DNA from: JANPPS01 sp965246925
GTDB taxonomy: Bacteria > Pseudomonadota > Alphaproteobacteria > Acetobacterales > Acetobacteraceae
Length of the DNA stretch: 64,000 nucleotides
Assembly (NCBI GenBank): GCA_965246925.1
Contig: OZ251994.1
Location: 1,798,001-1,862,000, forward strand
Reading direction: 5' to 3'
Every line of letters begins with the position of its first letter. The stretch's first letter is position 1. This document shows, piece after piece, positions 23,906 to 33,006 of this stretch. Below the pieces are notes generated by a model, which worked only from the letters and a program-made list of their open reading frames with translations, ran no database searches and was not told where the DNA came from. The translations under genes and the position numbers were made by a program.

Positions 23906-24880
23906 TCAGGGGGTGGGCAGTTTCGTCCACGCGCCGCTCGGCGGCTTGGTGATCACCGCCGTCGAGCCGCCGGACAACAGGACATCGACCGTCCGCTTGT
24001 AATCGGCCTCGGCCAGGCTACCGTCACCGGAAGCGTCGATCAGCTTGGCGATCTCCGACATCATCCGCGTCTGATGCTCGGCCGTCTGCGATCCGCTGGT
24101 ATCGTTGTCGAGCACGATCTTCACCGCCTCCGCCTGATGGTCGCGGGCGTAGGTCCAGCCCTTCATCGAGGCCTGCACGAACGTCGCCATTCGCGCGGCG
24201 AAAGCGGGGTCCTTGAGCTTCGGCTCCATCGCGTACAGCCCGTCCTCCAAGGTCGCCACGCCCTGATCTTCGTAGCGGAAGGTCACGAGTTGCGCCGGGG
24301 TAAATCCCGCGTCGATGATCTGCCAATACTCGTTATAGGTCATGGTGGAGATACAGTCGGCTTGCTTTTGCAACAACGGATCGACATTGAAGCCCTGCTT
24401 CAGCACCCGCACGCCACCGGCCGAGCCATCCGTCTTCAGGCCGAGCTTGGACATCCAGGCCAGGAACGGATACTCGCTGCCGGAAAACCAGACGCCGAGC
24501 GTCCGGTCCTTCAGGTCGGCCGGCTGCTTCACCCCCGTCTCCGCCCGGCAGGTCAGCATCATGCCGGACTTCTTGAACGGCTGCGCGATGTTGACCAGCG
24601 GCACGCCCTTCTCGCGCGCGGCCAGCACCGGCGGCATCCAATCGACGATCACGTCGGCCCCGCCGCCGGCGATGACTTGCACGACGGAGGTGTCCGGCCC
24701 ACCGGGCTTGATGGTGACCTTGAGCCCGGCATCCTTATAGAAGCCCTTCGCCTCCGCCACGTAGTAACCGGCGAACTGCGCCTGCGTGACCCAGCGCAAT
24801 TGGAGGATCACGTTATCGGCGGCCTGGGCGGTTCCACCGGCCGAGATCACCATCGCCGTGCCTAGTAAGAACTTCTTCAT
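23906..24880 (-). CDS. ABC transporter substrate-binding protein (NMT1/THI5-like)
   Basis: A 324-residue periplasmic protein. MKKFLLGTAMVISAGGTAQA is a signal peptide cleaved near AQA-AD. The mature start VILQLRWVTQAQFAGYYVAE is typical of NMT1-like binding proteins for pyrimidine-type or hydroxymethylpyrimidine ligands. The ATG at 24880 is fixed by the signal peptide and a GGAGAG site; an upstream frame to 24973 overlaps the permease. Together with the two permeases and ATPase it probably imports a pyrimidine or related ring compound. Confidence 0.88.
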   Translation of the reverse strand: MKKFLLGTAMVISAGGTAQAADNVILQLRWVTQAQFAGYYVAEAKGFYKDAGLKVTIKPGGPDTSVVQVIAGGGADVIVDWMPPVLAAREKGVPLVNIAQPFKKSGMMLTCRAETGVKQPADLKDRTLGVWFSGSEYPFLAWMSKLGLKTDGSAGGVRVLKQGFNVDPLLQKQADCISTMTYNEYWQIIDAGFTPAQLVTFRYEDQGVATLEDGLYAMEPKLKDPAFAARMATFVQASMKGWTYARDHQAEAVKIVLDNDTSGSQTAEHQTRMMSEIAKLIDASGDGSLAEADYKRTVDVLLSGGSTAVITKPPSGAWTKLPTP

Positions 24881-24911
24881 GCTTTCTCTCCATACTGCGC
24901 CAAACCCGATG

Positions 24912-25853
24912 TCAGGCGCGAAACGAGGGATGCCAAAAAGTGACCCTGCGCTCACACAGCGCCAACAGGCCATAGGACAGTGAACCGGCCATCGCCGCCA
25001 GCGCGATCTCGGCCCACACCATATCGAGTGACAGGCGCGCCACCTCGATCGAGATGCGAAACCCCATGCCCACGATCGGCGTGCCGAAGAACTCCGCCAC
25101 GATCGCGCCGATAAGCGCCAGGGTGGAGTTGATCTTGAGCGCGTTGAAGATGAACGGCAGCGCCATCGGCAGGCGTAGCTTGCGCAACATCGTGCCCTCC
25201 CCGGCGCCGTAGGAGCGGAACAAATCCCGCTCCAGCCGCCCGGCCGCGTCCAGGCCCGCCACCGTGTTCACCAGCATGGGGAAGAACGTCATGACCGCCA
25301 CCACGGCCGCCTTGGACGGCCAGTCGAACCCCAGCCACATGACCATGATCGGCGCAATGCCGATTACCGGCAGCGCCGACACGAAATTGCCCAGCGGCAG
25401 CAATCCCCGGCGCAAGAACACCACCCGGCTCGCGGCCATCGCGACCAGCAACCCCGACACGCAGCCCAGCGCATAGCCGGCCAGCACCGATTTCAGGTAG
25501 GTCTGCGTGAAATCCGCGGCCAGAATCGGCAGGGACGTCGCGAACCGGGCCGCGACGCTGGATGGCGCCGGCATCAGCACCGGCGGCACCCCGGCCCCGA
25601 CGCAGACGACTTCCCACACGAAGAACAGCAGCGCGCCGAACAGGACCGGCACCGCCAAATCCACCGCCCGGCGCGCCGCCCTGTGATGCGGATTCAGGTG
25701 CGACAGGCCACCCAGCGCGACCATACCCGCGACGCACAGCCCGCACGCAGCCATCCAGAACAGGAACCCGGCCTCACCCGGCATGGCATGTGCCGCGGCG
25801 ACCGCAACGCCGCAGCCGATCATGACCGGAACCACCAGCCAAGCCCGCATCAT
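24912..25853 (-). CDS. ABC transporter permease
   Basis: A 313-residue SsuC/TauC-type inner-membrane permease with about six to seven hydrophobic helices. The EAA-like loop ERDLFRSYGAGEGTMLRKLR followed by LPMALPFIFNALKI contacts the ATPase. The N-terminal region adds an extra helix pair. It is coupled by an ATGA overlap to the other permease gene and is followed 31 bases later by the binding protein. The two different permeases would form a heterodimer in one importer. Confidence 0.88.
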   Translation of the reverse strand: MMRAWLVVPVMIGCGVAVAAAHAMPGEAGFLFWMAACGLCVAGMVALGGLSHLNPHHRAARRAVDLAVPVLFGALLFFVWEVVCVGAGVPPVLMPAPSSVAARFATSLPILAADFTQTYLKSVLAGYALGCVSGLLVAMAASRVVFLRRGLLPLGNFVSALPVIGIAPIMVMWLGFDWPSKAAVVAVMTFFPMLVNTVAGLDAAGRLERDLFRSYGAGEGTMLRKLRLPMALPFIFNALKINSTLALIGAIVAEFFGTPIVGMGFRISIEVARLSLDMVWAEIALAAMAGSLSYGLLALCERRVTFWHPSFRA

Positions 25854-26728
25854 GGCCGCGCCCCCATCCGCCGGGTCACCAGCCGCTCACCCAACCCGAC
25901 CGCCGCCACCAGCAAGGAGGCGAGGGCCGCGGCCATGAACAGCGCCGCCCAAATCTGCACCGTCTGACCGTAATACGACCCGGCCAGCAGCCGCGCCCCC
26001 AGCCCCGCCTGCGCCCCGGTCGGCAACTCGCCCACGATGGCGCCCGTCAGGCTGATCGCGGCCGCGACCTTGAGGCTCGCAAACAGGAACGGCATGGACG
26101 CCGGCAGCCGCAGCCGCCATAGCGCCTGCGCCCCGGACGCCGAATAGGTGCGGAACAGGTCGCGCGCCAGCACGTCCGGTGAGGCCAGTCCCTTCACCAT
26201 GCCGATCGCCACCGGAAAGAAGCACAGATACGCGGAAACCAGCGCCTTCGGCAGCACGCCGGTAACGCCCATCGAGCCCAGCACCACGATGAAGATCGGC
26301 GCCACCGCCAGGATCGGCACGGTTTGCGACGCGATGATCCACGGCAGCAAGCTCCGCTCCAGCGTGCGGACGTGCACGATCAGGACCGACAGCACCACCC
26401 CGAGCACCGTGCCGATCCCAAACCCCGCGAGCGTGGAGGCGAGCGTGATGCCCGCATGATAGATCAGGCTGCGCCGGGACGTGGGCGGCTGCTCCACGGT
26501 CGTCTTGATGATCTCCGTCACGACCTGGTGCGGCGCCGGGACGATCGGCCGCGCCTGCTCCAGGGTCGCCCGGGCGATCTGCCCCAGGCCCGGCGTGGTC
26601 CCGGCCCGCTGCAACGCCTCCTCCGCCCGGGTCCAGTTGCCGAACACGGCCGCCGCATACCACGCGGCGATCAGCGCCAGCACCAGCACGAGGACCGGCC
26701 CCGCATCCAGCCCCGCCCTAGTCCTCAT
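25850..26728 (-). CDS. ABC transporter permease
   Basis: A 292-residue binding-protein-dependent permease. The EAA loop reads ARDLFRTYSASGAQALWRLR then LPASMPFLFASLKVAAAISL, homologous to its partner. A periplasmic stretch follows the first helix (GNWTRAEEALQRAGTTPGLG). The start overlaps the ATPase gene end by 11 bases and the stop overlaps the partner start, so subunits are made in step. Substrate is inferred to be a pyrimidine from operon context. Confidence 0.88.
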   Translation of the reverse strand: MRTRAGLDAGPVLVLVLALIAAWYAAAVFGNWTRAEEALQRAGTTPGLGQIARATLEQARPIVPAPHQVVTEIIKTTVEQPPTSRRSLIYHAGITLASTLAGFGIGTVLGVVLSVLIVHVRTLERSLLPWIIASQTVPILAVAPIFIVVLGSMGVTGVLPKALVSAYLCFFPVAIGMVKGLASPDVLARDLFRTYSASGAQALWRLRLPASMPFLFASLKVAAAISLTGAIVGELPTGAQAGLGARLLAGSYYGQTVQIWAALFMAAALASLLVAAVGLGERLVTRRMGARP

Positions 26729-27515
26729 ACGAGTGCCCCGCCCGCAGCCCCTCGCGGACCCGGTGCGCGATCTGCAGGAACCCGGGCGTCTCCCGGATGT
26801 CCAGGTCCCGCTCCGTCCCGAGCCCGGTGCAGTCGATCACATCGATGATCCGCCCCGGGCGCGGCGACATCACCACCACCCGCGTGGACAGGAACACCGC
26901 CTCGGGGATCGAATGGGTGACGAACAGCACCGTCTTCCGCGTCTGCGCCCACAGCCGCAGCAGCTGCGCGTTCAGATGGTCCCGCACGATCTCGTCCAAC
27001 GCCCCGAACGGCTCGTCCATCAGCAGCAGCTTGGGCTCGAAGCACAGCGCCCGCGCGATGGACGCCCGCTGCTGCATGCCGCCCGACAGCTGCCAGGGGT
27101 ACTTACCCTCGAACCCGGCGAGGTTGACCAGCGCCAGATACCGCCGCGCCCGCTCCCGCCGCTCCGGCGCCGGCACCCCGAATATCTCGAGCGGCAGCTC
27201 CACGTTCCGCTGCACCGTCCGCCACGGCAGCAGGCCCGGCGCCTGGAAGATGAAGCCGTAATCCCGCCGCAGCCTGGCATCCCGCGGCGACAGGCCGTTC
27301 ACCTCCACCACACCGCCCGACGGCTGCTCCAGGTCGGCGATCACGCGCAGCAGCGTCGTCTTGCCACAGCCGGACGGCCCGATGAACGAGACGAACTCAC
27401 CCTCGCCGATGTCCAGATCGATGCCGGACAGCGCGACCACGGCGCCGTCGGCGGTCTCGTAGCGAAGGTTCACGCCCGCCATGTGCACGACCCCGGCTTG
27501 GGTGGCTCCGCTCAA
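26718..27515 (-). CDS. ABC transporter ATP-binding protein
   Basis: A 265-residue NrtD/SsuB-type ATPase. Walker A GPSGCGKTT, Q-loop GFIFQAPGLLPW, signature LSGGMQQRASIARAL, Walker B LLLMDEPFGALDE and the switch His in VTHSIPEAVFLS are all present. It drives the two permeases that follow. Its start overlaps the M20 hydrolase stop (ATGA). The motifs are intact, so it should be active. Confidence 0.93.
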   Translation of the reverse strand: MSGATQAGVVHMAGVNLRYETADGAVVALSGIDLDIGEGEFVSFIGPSGCGKTTLLRVIADLEQPSGGVVEVNGLSPRDARLRRDYGFIFQAPGLLPWRTVQRNVELPLEIFGVPAPERRERARRYLALVNLAGFEGKYPWQLSGGMQQRASIARALCFEPKLLLMDEPFGALDEIVRDHLNAQLLRLWAQTRKTVLFVTHSIPEAVFLSTRVVVMSPRPGRIIDVIDCTGLGTERDLDIRETPGFLQIAHRVREGLRAGHSYED

Positions 27516-28768
27516 GCCGGCTCCCGCCCGGCCAACTGCTGATCAAACGCCAGCACCGCATTCAGCAGCACCTGCGCCCCGGCCGCACACTCCCCGAACG
27601 ACGTGCTCTCCGCCTCGTTATGCGACAGGCCGCCTGCCGACGGCACGAAGATCATGGTCGTGGGCGCCACCCGCGCCACATACGCCGCATCGTGCCCGGC
27701 GCCCGAGACGATGTCCCGCGTCGCATGCCCGGCCCGCGCCGCGCCATCCCGTACGGCGGCGATACAGCCGGGATCGAACGCCACCGGGGGCGAGTTCCAG
27801 ATCGGCCGCACTGCCGCCTCGATGCCCGGCGCCGCCAACTCCGCCACGGCGCCGCGCAGCCTCGCCTCCATCGCGTCCAGCACCGCATCCTCGGGGTGGC
27901 GGAAATCGACGCTCAGGAACACATGGCCGGGCACCACGTTGCGGGAGTTCGGGCGCACCTCCACCAGCCCCACCGTGCCCACCGCCAGCGGCGCATGCTC
28001 GTGCGCAATGCGGTCCACCGCCGCGATCGTCTGTGCCGCACCGAGCAGCGCGTTGTGCCGCAAGGACATCGGCGTGGACCCGCTATGCGCCTCCCGCCCG
28101 GTGATCTCCACATCGTACCAGCGCATGCCCTGCACGCCGGTCACGACGCCGATCGTCTTGCCCTCCGCCTCCAGCACCGGTCCCTGCTCGATATGCAGCT
28201 CGAACATCGCGCCGAACCGGACCGACCCGGCGGCGGCCTCACCCCGGTAGCCGATCGCCTCCAGCGCATCGCCGAAGCTGATGCCGTCCCGGTCCTGGCG
28301 CTGATCGGCATACTCGCGGCTGAACACCCCCGCGTGCACGCCGGACGCCAGCATGGCCGGGGCGAAGCGCGAACCCTCCTCGTTGGTCCAGTTGACCAGC
28401 ATGATCGGCGCCTCCGTCTCCACGCCCAGATCCACCAGCGTCCGCAGCGCCTCGAGCCCGCCCAATACGCCTAGCACGCCGTCGAACTTGCCCCCGGTCG
28501 GCTGCGTGTCGAGGTGGCTGCCCATCGCGATCGGCGGCAGATCGCCGCGCCGTCCGGGCCGCACGGCGAACATGTTGCCGACCTCGTCCACAGTCACGAT
28601 GCAGCCCAGCGCCTCAACCTTAGCCCTGAACCAGTCGCGCACCTGCCGGTCCAGGTCCGTCAGCGCCAGGCGGCAGATGCCCCCCTTCGGCGTGCCGCCG
28701 ATCGCCGCCGTTTCCATCAGGCTGTCCCACAGCCGTTGCGGGTCGATCGCGAGGTTTTGGACCGGCAT
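27512..28768 (-). CDS. M20 amidohydrolase, probable N-carbamoyl-beta-alanine amidohydrolase
   Basis: A 418-residue zinc enzyme of the HyuC/AllC group. Metal ligands are visible in MGSHLDTQPTGGKFDGVLGV (His, Asp) and WTNEEGSRFAPAM (Glu pair), with the dimerisation lid in the middle and the C-terminal HDAAYVARVAPTTMIF containing a final His. In reductive pyrimidine degradation this step releases beta-alanine, CO2 and ammonia from N-carbamoyl-beta-alanine. Placement directly after dihydropyrimidinase (TGATG overlap) supports that role over allantoate hydrolysis. Confidence 0.85.
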   Translation of the reverse strand: MPVQNLAIDPQRLWDSLMETAAIGGTPKGGICRLALTDLDRQVRDWFRAKVEALGCIVTVDEVGNMFAVRPGRRGDLPPIAMGSHLDTQPTGGKFDGVLGVLGGLEALRTLVDLGVETEAPIMLVNWTNEEGSRFAPAMLASGVHAGVFSREYADQRQDRDGISFGDALEAIGYRGEAAAGSVRFGAMFELHIEQGPVLEAEGKTIGVVTGVQGMRWYDVEITGREAHSGSTPMSLRHNALLGAAQTIAAVDRIAHEHAPLAVGTVGLVEVRPNSRNVVPGHVFLSVDFRHPEDAVLDAMEARLRGAVAELAAPGIEAAVRPIWNSPPVAFDPGCIAAVRDGAARAGHATRDIVSGAGHDAAYVARVAPTTMIFVPSAGGLSHNEAESTSFGECAAGAQVLLNAVLAFDQQLAGREPA

Positions 28769-30210
28769 CAGCCCTGCCGCACCACGGCGTGCGGCGCCGT
28801 TCCAGCCTTCCAGCTACGGATCGCCTGCGCGTAGGCCTGCGGCTTGCGCGGGATGAAGCGGCCTTGCCCGCGTTCGGCGCGGATGTCGCCGTGCTCCACC
28901 GCCAGCCGGCCCCGCGCATAGACCTTGACCGGCAACCCGGTCAGGGCGCGGCCTTCGAACACGTTGTATTCGATCCGGCTCACCTGCGTCTTGGCCGCGA
29001 TCGTCTTGGTCGCGGTAGGATCCCAGATCAACAGGTCGGCGTCGGCGCCGGGCATGACGATGCCTTTCTGCGGATATAGGCCGTAGATCTGCGCCGCATT
29101 GGCGGACGTCGCCGCCACGAACTCGTTGGGCGTCAGCCGCCCGGTGCCGACCCCCGCGGTCCACAGCATCGGCATCCGGTCCTCGAGCCCCCCGGTGCCG
29201 TTCGGGATCACCCGGAAATCCTGCCGCCCGAGCCGCTTCTGCTCGATACTGAACGAGCAATGGTCCGTCGCCACCACCTGCAACGACCCGGACTGCAGCC
29301 CGGCCCACAGGCTGTCCTGGTGCGCCTTGGGCCGGAACGGCGGGGACATCACGCGCTGCGCCGCATGGTCCCAGTCCTGGTCCAGATAGTCCGTCTCATC
29401 GAGCGTCAGGTGCTGGATCAACGGCTCCCCGAACACGCGCTGCCCCCGCGCCCGCGCCCGCTTGATGGCGTCATGCGCGGGAATGCAGGAGGTGTGCACG
29501 ATATAGAGCGCGCAGCCCGCCATCTCGGCGATCATGATGGCGCGGTTCGCCGCCTCCCCCTCCACCTCGGGCGGGCGCGAATAGGCGTGGAACTCCGGCC
29601 CCGTCAGCCCGCGGCCGATGAAATCCTCCTGCATCTGCGCCACCACGTCACCGTTCTCGGCATGCACCAGCGCCAGCGCGCCCAGTCCGGCACAGCGCTT
29701 GAACGAGCGGAACAGCACGTCGTCATCCACCATCAGCGCACCCTTATACGCCATGAAATGCTTGAACGACGTGACGCCATGCGCCTCCACCAGCTCCCCC
29801 ATCTCCCGCGCCGTATCGTCCGACCAGCCCGTGACCGCCACGTGATACGAATAGTCGCCGGCCGCCTTCTCCGACTTGGCCCGCCACTCACGATAGGCGT
29901 CGATCATGCCCTGCCCGGCGCCGGGAATACAGAAATCGATCACCGTCGTGGTGCCGCCCGCCAGCGCGGCCTTGGTGCCCCACTCGAAATCGTCCGCCGA
30001 CACCGTGCCCATGAACGCGAATTCGAGATGCGTGTGCGGATCGACGCCGCCCGGCATCACCAGCGCACCGCCGGCGTCGACCACCTCGGCCCCCGCCGGC
30101 GCGTCCAGGTCCTCGCCCACCGCGACGATCCGCTCACCCTCCACCAGCACGTCCGCCCGCCGGCTCATATCGGCATTGACCACGGTGCCGCCGCGGATCA
30201 GCAGGGTCAT
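28768..30210 (-). CDS. hydA: Dihydropyrimidinase
   Basis: A 480-residue cyclic amidohydrolase that opens 5,6-dihydrouracil/dihydrothymine. GGVDPHTHLEF supplies two metal His, the carboxylated Lys is in VTSFKHFMAYKG, further His lie in IVHTSCIPAHD and LALVHAENGD, and the catalytic Asp is in ATDHCSF. Full length for the family. The ATG at 30210 overlaps the preA stop; the open frame upstream to 31185 is only a shadow of preA. It is the second enzymatic step of the operon. Confidence 0.92.
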   Translation of the reverse strand: MTLLIRGGTVVNADMSRRADVLVEGERIVAVGEDLDAPAGAEVVDAGGALVMPGGVDPHTHLEFAFMGTVSADDFEWGTKAALAGGTTTVIDFCIPGAGQGMIDAYREWRAKSEKAAGDYSYHVAVTGWSDDTAREMGELVEAHGVTSFKHFMAYKGALMVDDDVLFRSFKRCAGLGALALVHAENGDVVAQMQEDFIGRGLTGPEFHAYSRPPEVEGEAANRAIMIAEMAGCALYIVHTSCIPAHDAIKRARARGQRVFGEPLIQHLTLDETDYLDQDWDHAAQRVMSPPFRPKAHQDSLWAGLQSGSLQVVATDHCSFSIEQKRLGRQDFRVIPNGTGGLEDRMPMLWTAGVGTGRLTPNEFVAATSANAAQIYGLYPQKGIVMPGADADLLIWDPTATKTIAAKTQVSRIEYNVFEGRALTGLPVKVYARGRLAVEHGDIRAERGQGRFIPRKPQAYAQAIRSWKAGTAPHAVVRQG

Positions 30211-31520
30211 GCCGGCTCCTTCGCGGTCACGCCGGGGTTGTTGGGATGCTGCGTCCAGTTGCGGTACGAGCCGTCCACGAACCGCCCGGTGCGCGGGTCC
30301 ACCGCGTTCATCAGCGGCTCCAGCGTGATGCAGTTCTCGATCGGGCAGACGGTCACGCAGAGGTTGCAGCCGACGCACTCCGCGTCGATCACCTCGAAAT
30401 GCCGTGCCCCGTCCTTCGTATGCGTGATCGCCTGGTGTGACGTATCCTCGCACGCAATGTAGCAACGTCCACACTTGATGCACAGATCCTGATCGATCTC
30501 CGCCTTCACGACGTAATCGAGGTTCAGGTACTGCCAGTCGGTCACGTTGGGCACCGCTTTGCCGACGAAGCTGGACACTGACGCATAGCCGCGCTCGTCC
30601 ATGAACGCCTCGAGCCCGGCCTTCATTTCCTCCACGATCCTGAACCCATACACCATCGCCGCCGTGCAGACCTGGACCGTGCCGCAGCCTAGCGCCATGA
30701 ACTCCGCCGCGTCCCGCCACGTCTCGATCCCGCCGATGCCCGAGATCGCGAGGCCCCGCGTCACCGGCGACCGGGCGATCTCCGACACCATATTGAGTGC
30801 GATCGGCTTCACCGCCGGGCCGCACATGCCGCCATGCGTCGCCTTCCCATCCGTGAACGGGCTCGGGATCATGCGGTCGAGATCGACGCCCATGATGGAG
30901 TTGATGGTGTTGATCAACGACACCGCGTCCGCCCCGCCGCGCCACGCCGCCTCGGCCGGCTTGCGGATGTCGGAGATGTTGGGCGTAAGCTTCACGATCA
31001 CCGGCATCCGGCTGTGCTGCTTGCACCAGCGCGTCACCATCTCGACATACTCCGGCACCTGCCCCACCGCCGAGCCCATGCCGCGCTCCGACATCCCGTG
31101 CGGGCAGCCGAAATTGAGCTCGATCCCGTCCGCCCCGGTATCCTCGACCCGCGCCAGGATCGCTTTCCAGGCCTCCTCCTCGCACGGCACCATCAACGAC
31201 ACGACCATGGCCCGGTCCGGCCAGCGCCGCTTCACGTCCTTGATCTCCTGCAGGTTCACCTCGAGCGGACGGTCGGTGATCAGCTCGATATTGTTGAACC
31301 CCAGCACCCGGCGGTCCGGCCCATGGATCGCGCCATAGCGGGGGCCGGACACGTTAACGACCGGCGGACCCTCCTCCCCCAGCGTCTTCCACACCACCCC
31401 GCCCCACCCGGCGCGGAACGCCCGCTCGACGTTATAGGCCTTGTCCGTCGGCGGCGCGGAGGCGAGCCAGAACGGGTTCGGCGACTTGATGCCGCAGAAA
31501 TCGGTGCTGAGGTCAGCCAT
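30207..31520 (-). CDS. preA: NAD-dependent dihydropyrimidine dehydrogenase subunit PreA
   Basis: A 437-residue FMN/iron-sulfur subunit that reduces uracil and thymine. The barrel domain contains GIELNFGCPHGMSERGMGSA and KLTPNISDI, and the C-terminus has two 4Fe-4S motifs (CIKCGRCYIAC and CVGCNLCVTVC). In mammalian enzyme the active-site loop reads LACGQ with a catalytic Cys; here it reads SAVGQ, so that Cys appears to be Val. Bacterial relatives may share this; I could not check. It pairs with PreT, eight bases upstream. Confidence 0.92.
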   Translation of the reverse strand: MADLSTDFCGIKSPNPFWLASAPPTDKAYNVERAFRAGWGGVVWKTLGEEGPPVVNVSGPRYGAIHGPDRRVLGFNNIELITDRPLEVNLQEIKDVKRRWPDRAMVVSLMVPCEEEAWKAILARVEDTGADGIELNFGCPHGMSERGMGSAVGQVPEYVEMVTRWCKQHSRMPVIVKLTPNISDIRKPAEAAWRGGADAVSLINTINSIMGVDLDRMIPSPFTDGKATHGGMCGPAVKPIALNMVSEIARSPVTRGLAISGIGGIETWRDAAEFMALGCGTVQVCTAAMVYGFRIVEEMKAGLEAFMDERGYASVSSFVGKAVPNVTDWQYLNLDYVVKAEIDQDLCIKCGRCYIACEDTSHQAITHTKDGARHFEVIDAECVGCNLCVTVCPIENCITLEPLMNAVDPRTGRFVDGSYRNWTQHPNNPGVTAKEPA

Positions 31521-31528
31521 GATGCCCC

Positions 31529-32896
31529 CTATTCCGCCGCGAGCGCGGTATGCGCCTGCAGCGCCCGGTCGATCGACAGCGCCGCCTGCTTGCCGTCCTC
31601 CACCGCGACCACGGTCAGATCCTCCCCGCCCGCCACGCAATCCCCGCCGGCCCATACGCCGGCCCCTACGCCGAAAAGCGGCGTGCGCCGCTCCGCATCG
31701 ACCGGTATGCGCCCGCCCACCAGCTCCAGCACGTCCTCACCCAGGCTATCGGGCACGAACAACTGCCCGATCGCCTTGAACAGCTGATCGGCCGGCAGCT
31801 CGAACGTCTCGCCGCTATCCACCAGCCGCCCCTCGGCCATCGCGGTGCCGGCGAACACCACGCTGCGCAGCCGGCCGTCCACGCCTTGCACGCGGACGGG
31901 ACGCGCCCAGTGCCGGATGATCACCCCGTGCGTCAGCGCCAGCTCCTGCTCGTAGCCGCTCGCCCCCATCTCCCGCGCCCCGCGGCGATACACGATCGTG
32001 ACCTCGTCCGCGCCCAGCTTCTTCGCCTGCACCGCCGCGTCCACCGCCGTCATGCCGCCACCCACCACGACCACCGACCGCCCCACCGGCAGCGCCGGCA
32101 GGTCCGCGCATTGCCGCAGCCGCTCGATGAAACCAACCGCATCCTCGATCCCCGCCAGCCCGTCATCCCTGGTTCCCAGCGCGTTCACCGCCTGGAGGCC
32201 CAGGCCCAGGAACACCGCGTCGTACTCCTGCCGCAGCTGCGGCAGCGTGACATCCCGCCCGAGCCGCTGCCCCAGCCGCAACTCGATCCCGCCCACCCCC
32301 AGAATCCACGTGATCTCCGCCTGCGCGAACCCGCCGGCGGTCTTGTAGGAGGCGATCCCGTGCTCGTTCAGCCCGCCCGCCTTGACCCTCGCGTCGAACA
32401 CCACGACGGCGTGACCCAGCGTCGCCAGCCTATGCGCACAGGCGATCCCCGCCGGGCCGGCCCCCACCACCGCCACCCGGCGCCCGGTCGGCGCACCCTG
32501 CCGGTAGAGCTGCCGCCCGGTGGCGAACAGCGCCTCCGTCGCATGCCGCTGCAAATGGCCGATCTGCACGGGCTTGCCCTCCGCCATCCGGACGCACGCC
32601 TCTTCGCACAGCGTCTCGGTCGGGCAGACCCGGGCGCACATGCCGCCGAAGATGTTGGCATCCAGGATCGTCTTGGCAGCCGCCGTGGGCAACCCGGTCG
32701 CGATCTGCCGGATGAACAGCGGGACGTCGATCCCGGTGGGACACGCCTGCACGCACGGCGCATCGTAGCAGAACAAGCACCGCTCCGCCGCCACCCGCGC
32801 CTCATGCCGCCCCAGCGTAGGATGCAGGTCGCCGAAGTTTTCCGCATACCCGTCCGGCGTAAGCCGTCCCGCCCGAATGTCTGGTTGCGCCGTCAT
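31529..32896 (-). CDS. preT: NAD(P)-dependent dihydropyrimidine dehydrogenase subunit PreT
   Basis: A 455-residue FAD/NAD(P) subunit related to the glutamate synthase small subunit. The N-terminal Cys-rich region (CLFCYDAPCVQACPTGIDVP and CARVCPTETLCEEAC) binds 4Fe-4S clusters. FAD binds at VAVVGAGPAGIACAHRLA and the second nucleotide site is VVVVGGGMTAVDAA. It passes electrons from NAD(P)H to PreA. It is the first gene of the nine-gene pyrimidine operon, and a RutR-like box overlaps its probable promoter. Confidence 0.92.
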   Translation of the reverse strand: MTAQPDIRAGRLTPDGYAENFGDLHPTLGRHEARVAAERCLFCYDAPCVQACPTGIDVPLFIRQIATGLPTAAAKTILDANIFGGMCARVCPTETLCEEACVRMAEGKPVQIGHLQRHATEALFATGRQLYRQGAPTGRRVAVVGAGPAGIACAHRLATLGHAVVVFDARVKAGGLNEHGIASYKTAGGFAQAEITWILGVGGIELRLGQRLGRDVTLPQLRQEYDAVFLGLGLQAVNALGTRDDGLAGIEDAVGFIERLRQCADLPALPVGRSVVVVGGGMTAVDAAVQAKKLGADEVTIVYRRGAREMGASGYEQELALTHGVIIRHWARPVRVQGVDGRLRSVVFAGTAMAEGRLVDSGETFELPADQLFKAIGQLFVPDSLGEDVLELVGGRIPVDAERRTPLFGVGAGVWAGGDCVAGGEDLTVVAVEDGKQAALSIDRALQAHTALAAE

Positions 32897-32942
32897 AGAG
32901 GCCCCTTCCAGTCCGCCGCCCCGGCCTCATGGCCGGCCGCCA

Positions 32943-32960
32943 TTTGACCAGAAGATCAAA
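32943..32960 (-). promoter_or_regulatory. RutR-like operator overlapping the preT promoter
   Basis: TTTGACCAGAAGATCAAA is an imperfect palindrome matching the RutR consensus TTGACCAnnTGGTCAA in 12 of 14 defined bases. On the coding (minus) strand a perfect -35 box TTGACA lies at 32978-32973, and a -10 position 17 bases later (32955-32950) falls inside the palindrome. Binding would block transcription of the whole operon. Confidence 0.65.
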
Positions 32961-33006
32961 CCCCCACGGACGTGTCAACAAACCGTATAGGACCTCGACC
33001 TGGGTT

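Noticed and set aside
28768..31185. 805-residue open frame over hydA and preA
   Set aside because: Residues before the ATG at 30210 are an unstructured shadow of preA; hydA begins at MTLLIRGGTVVN.
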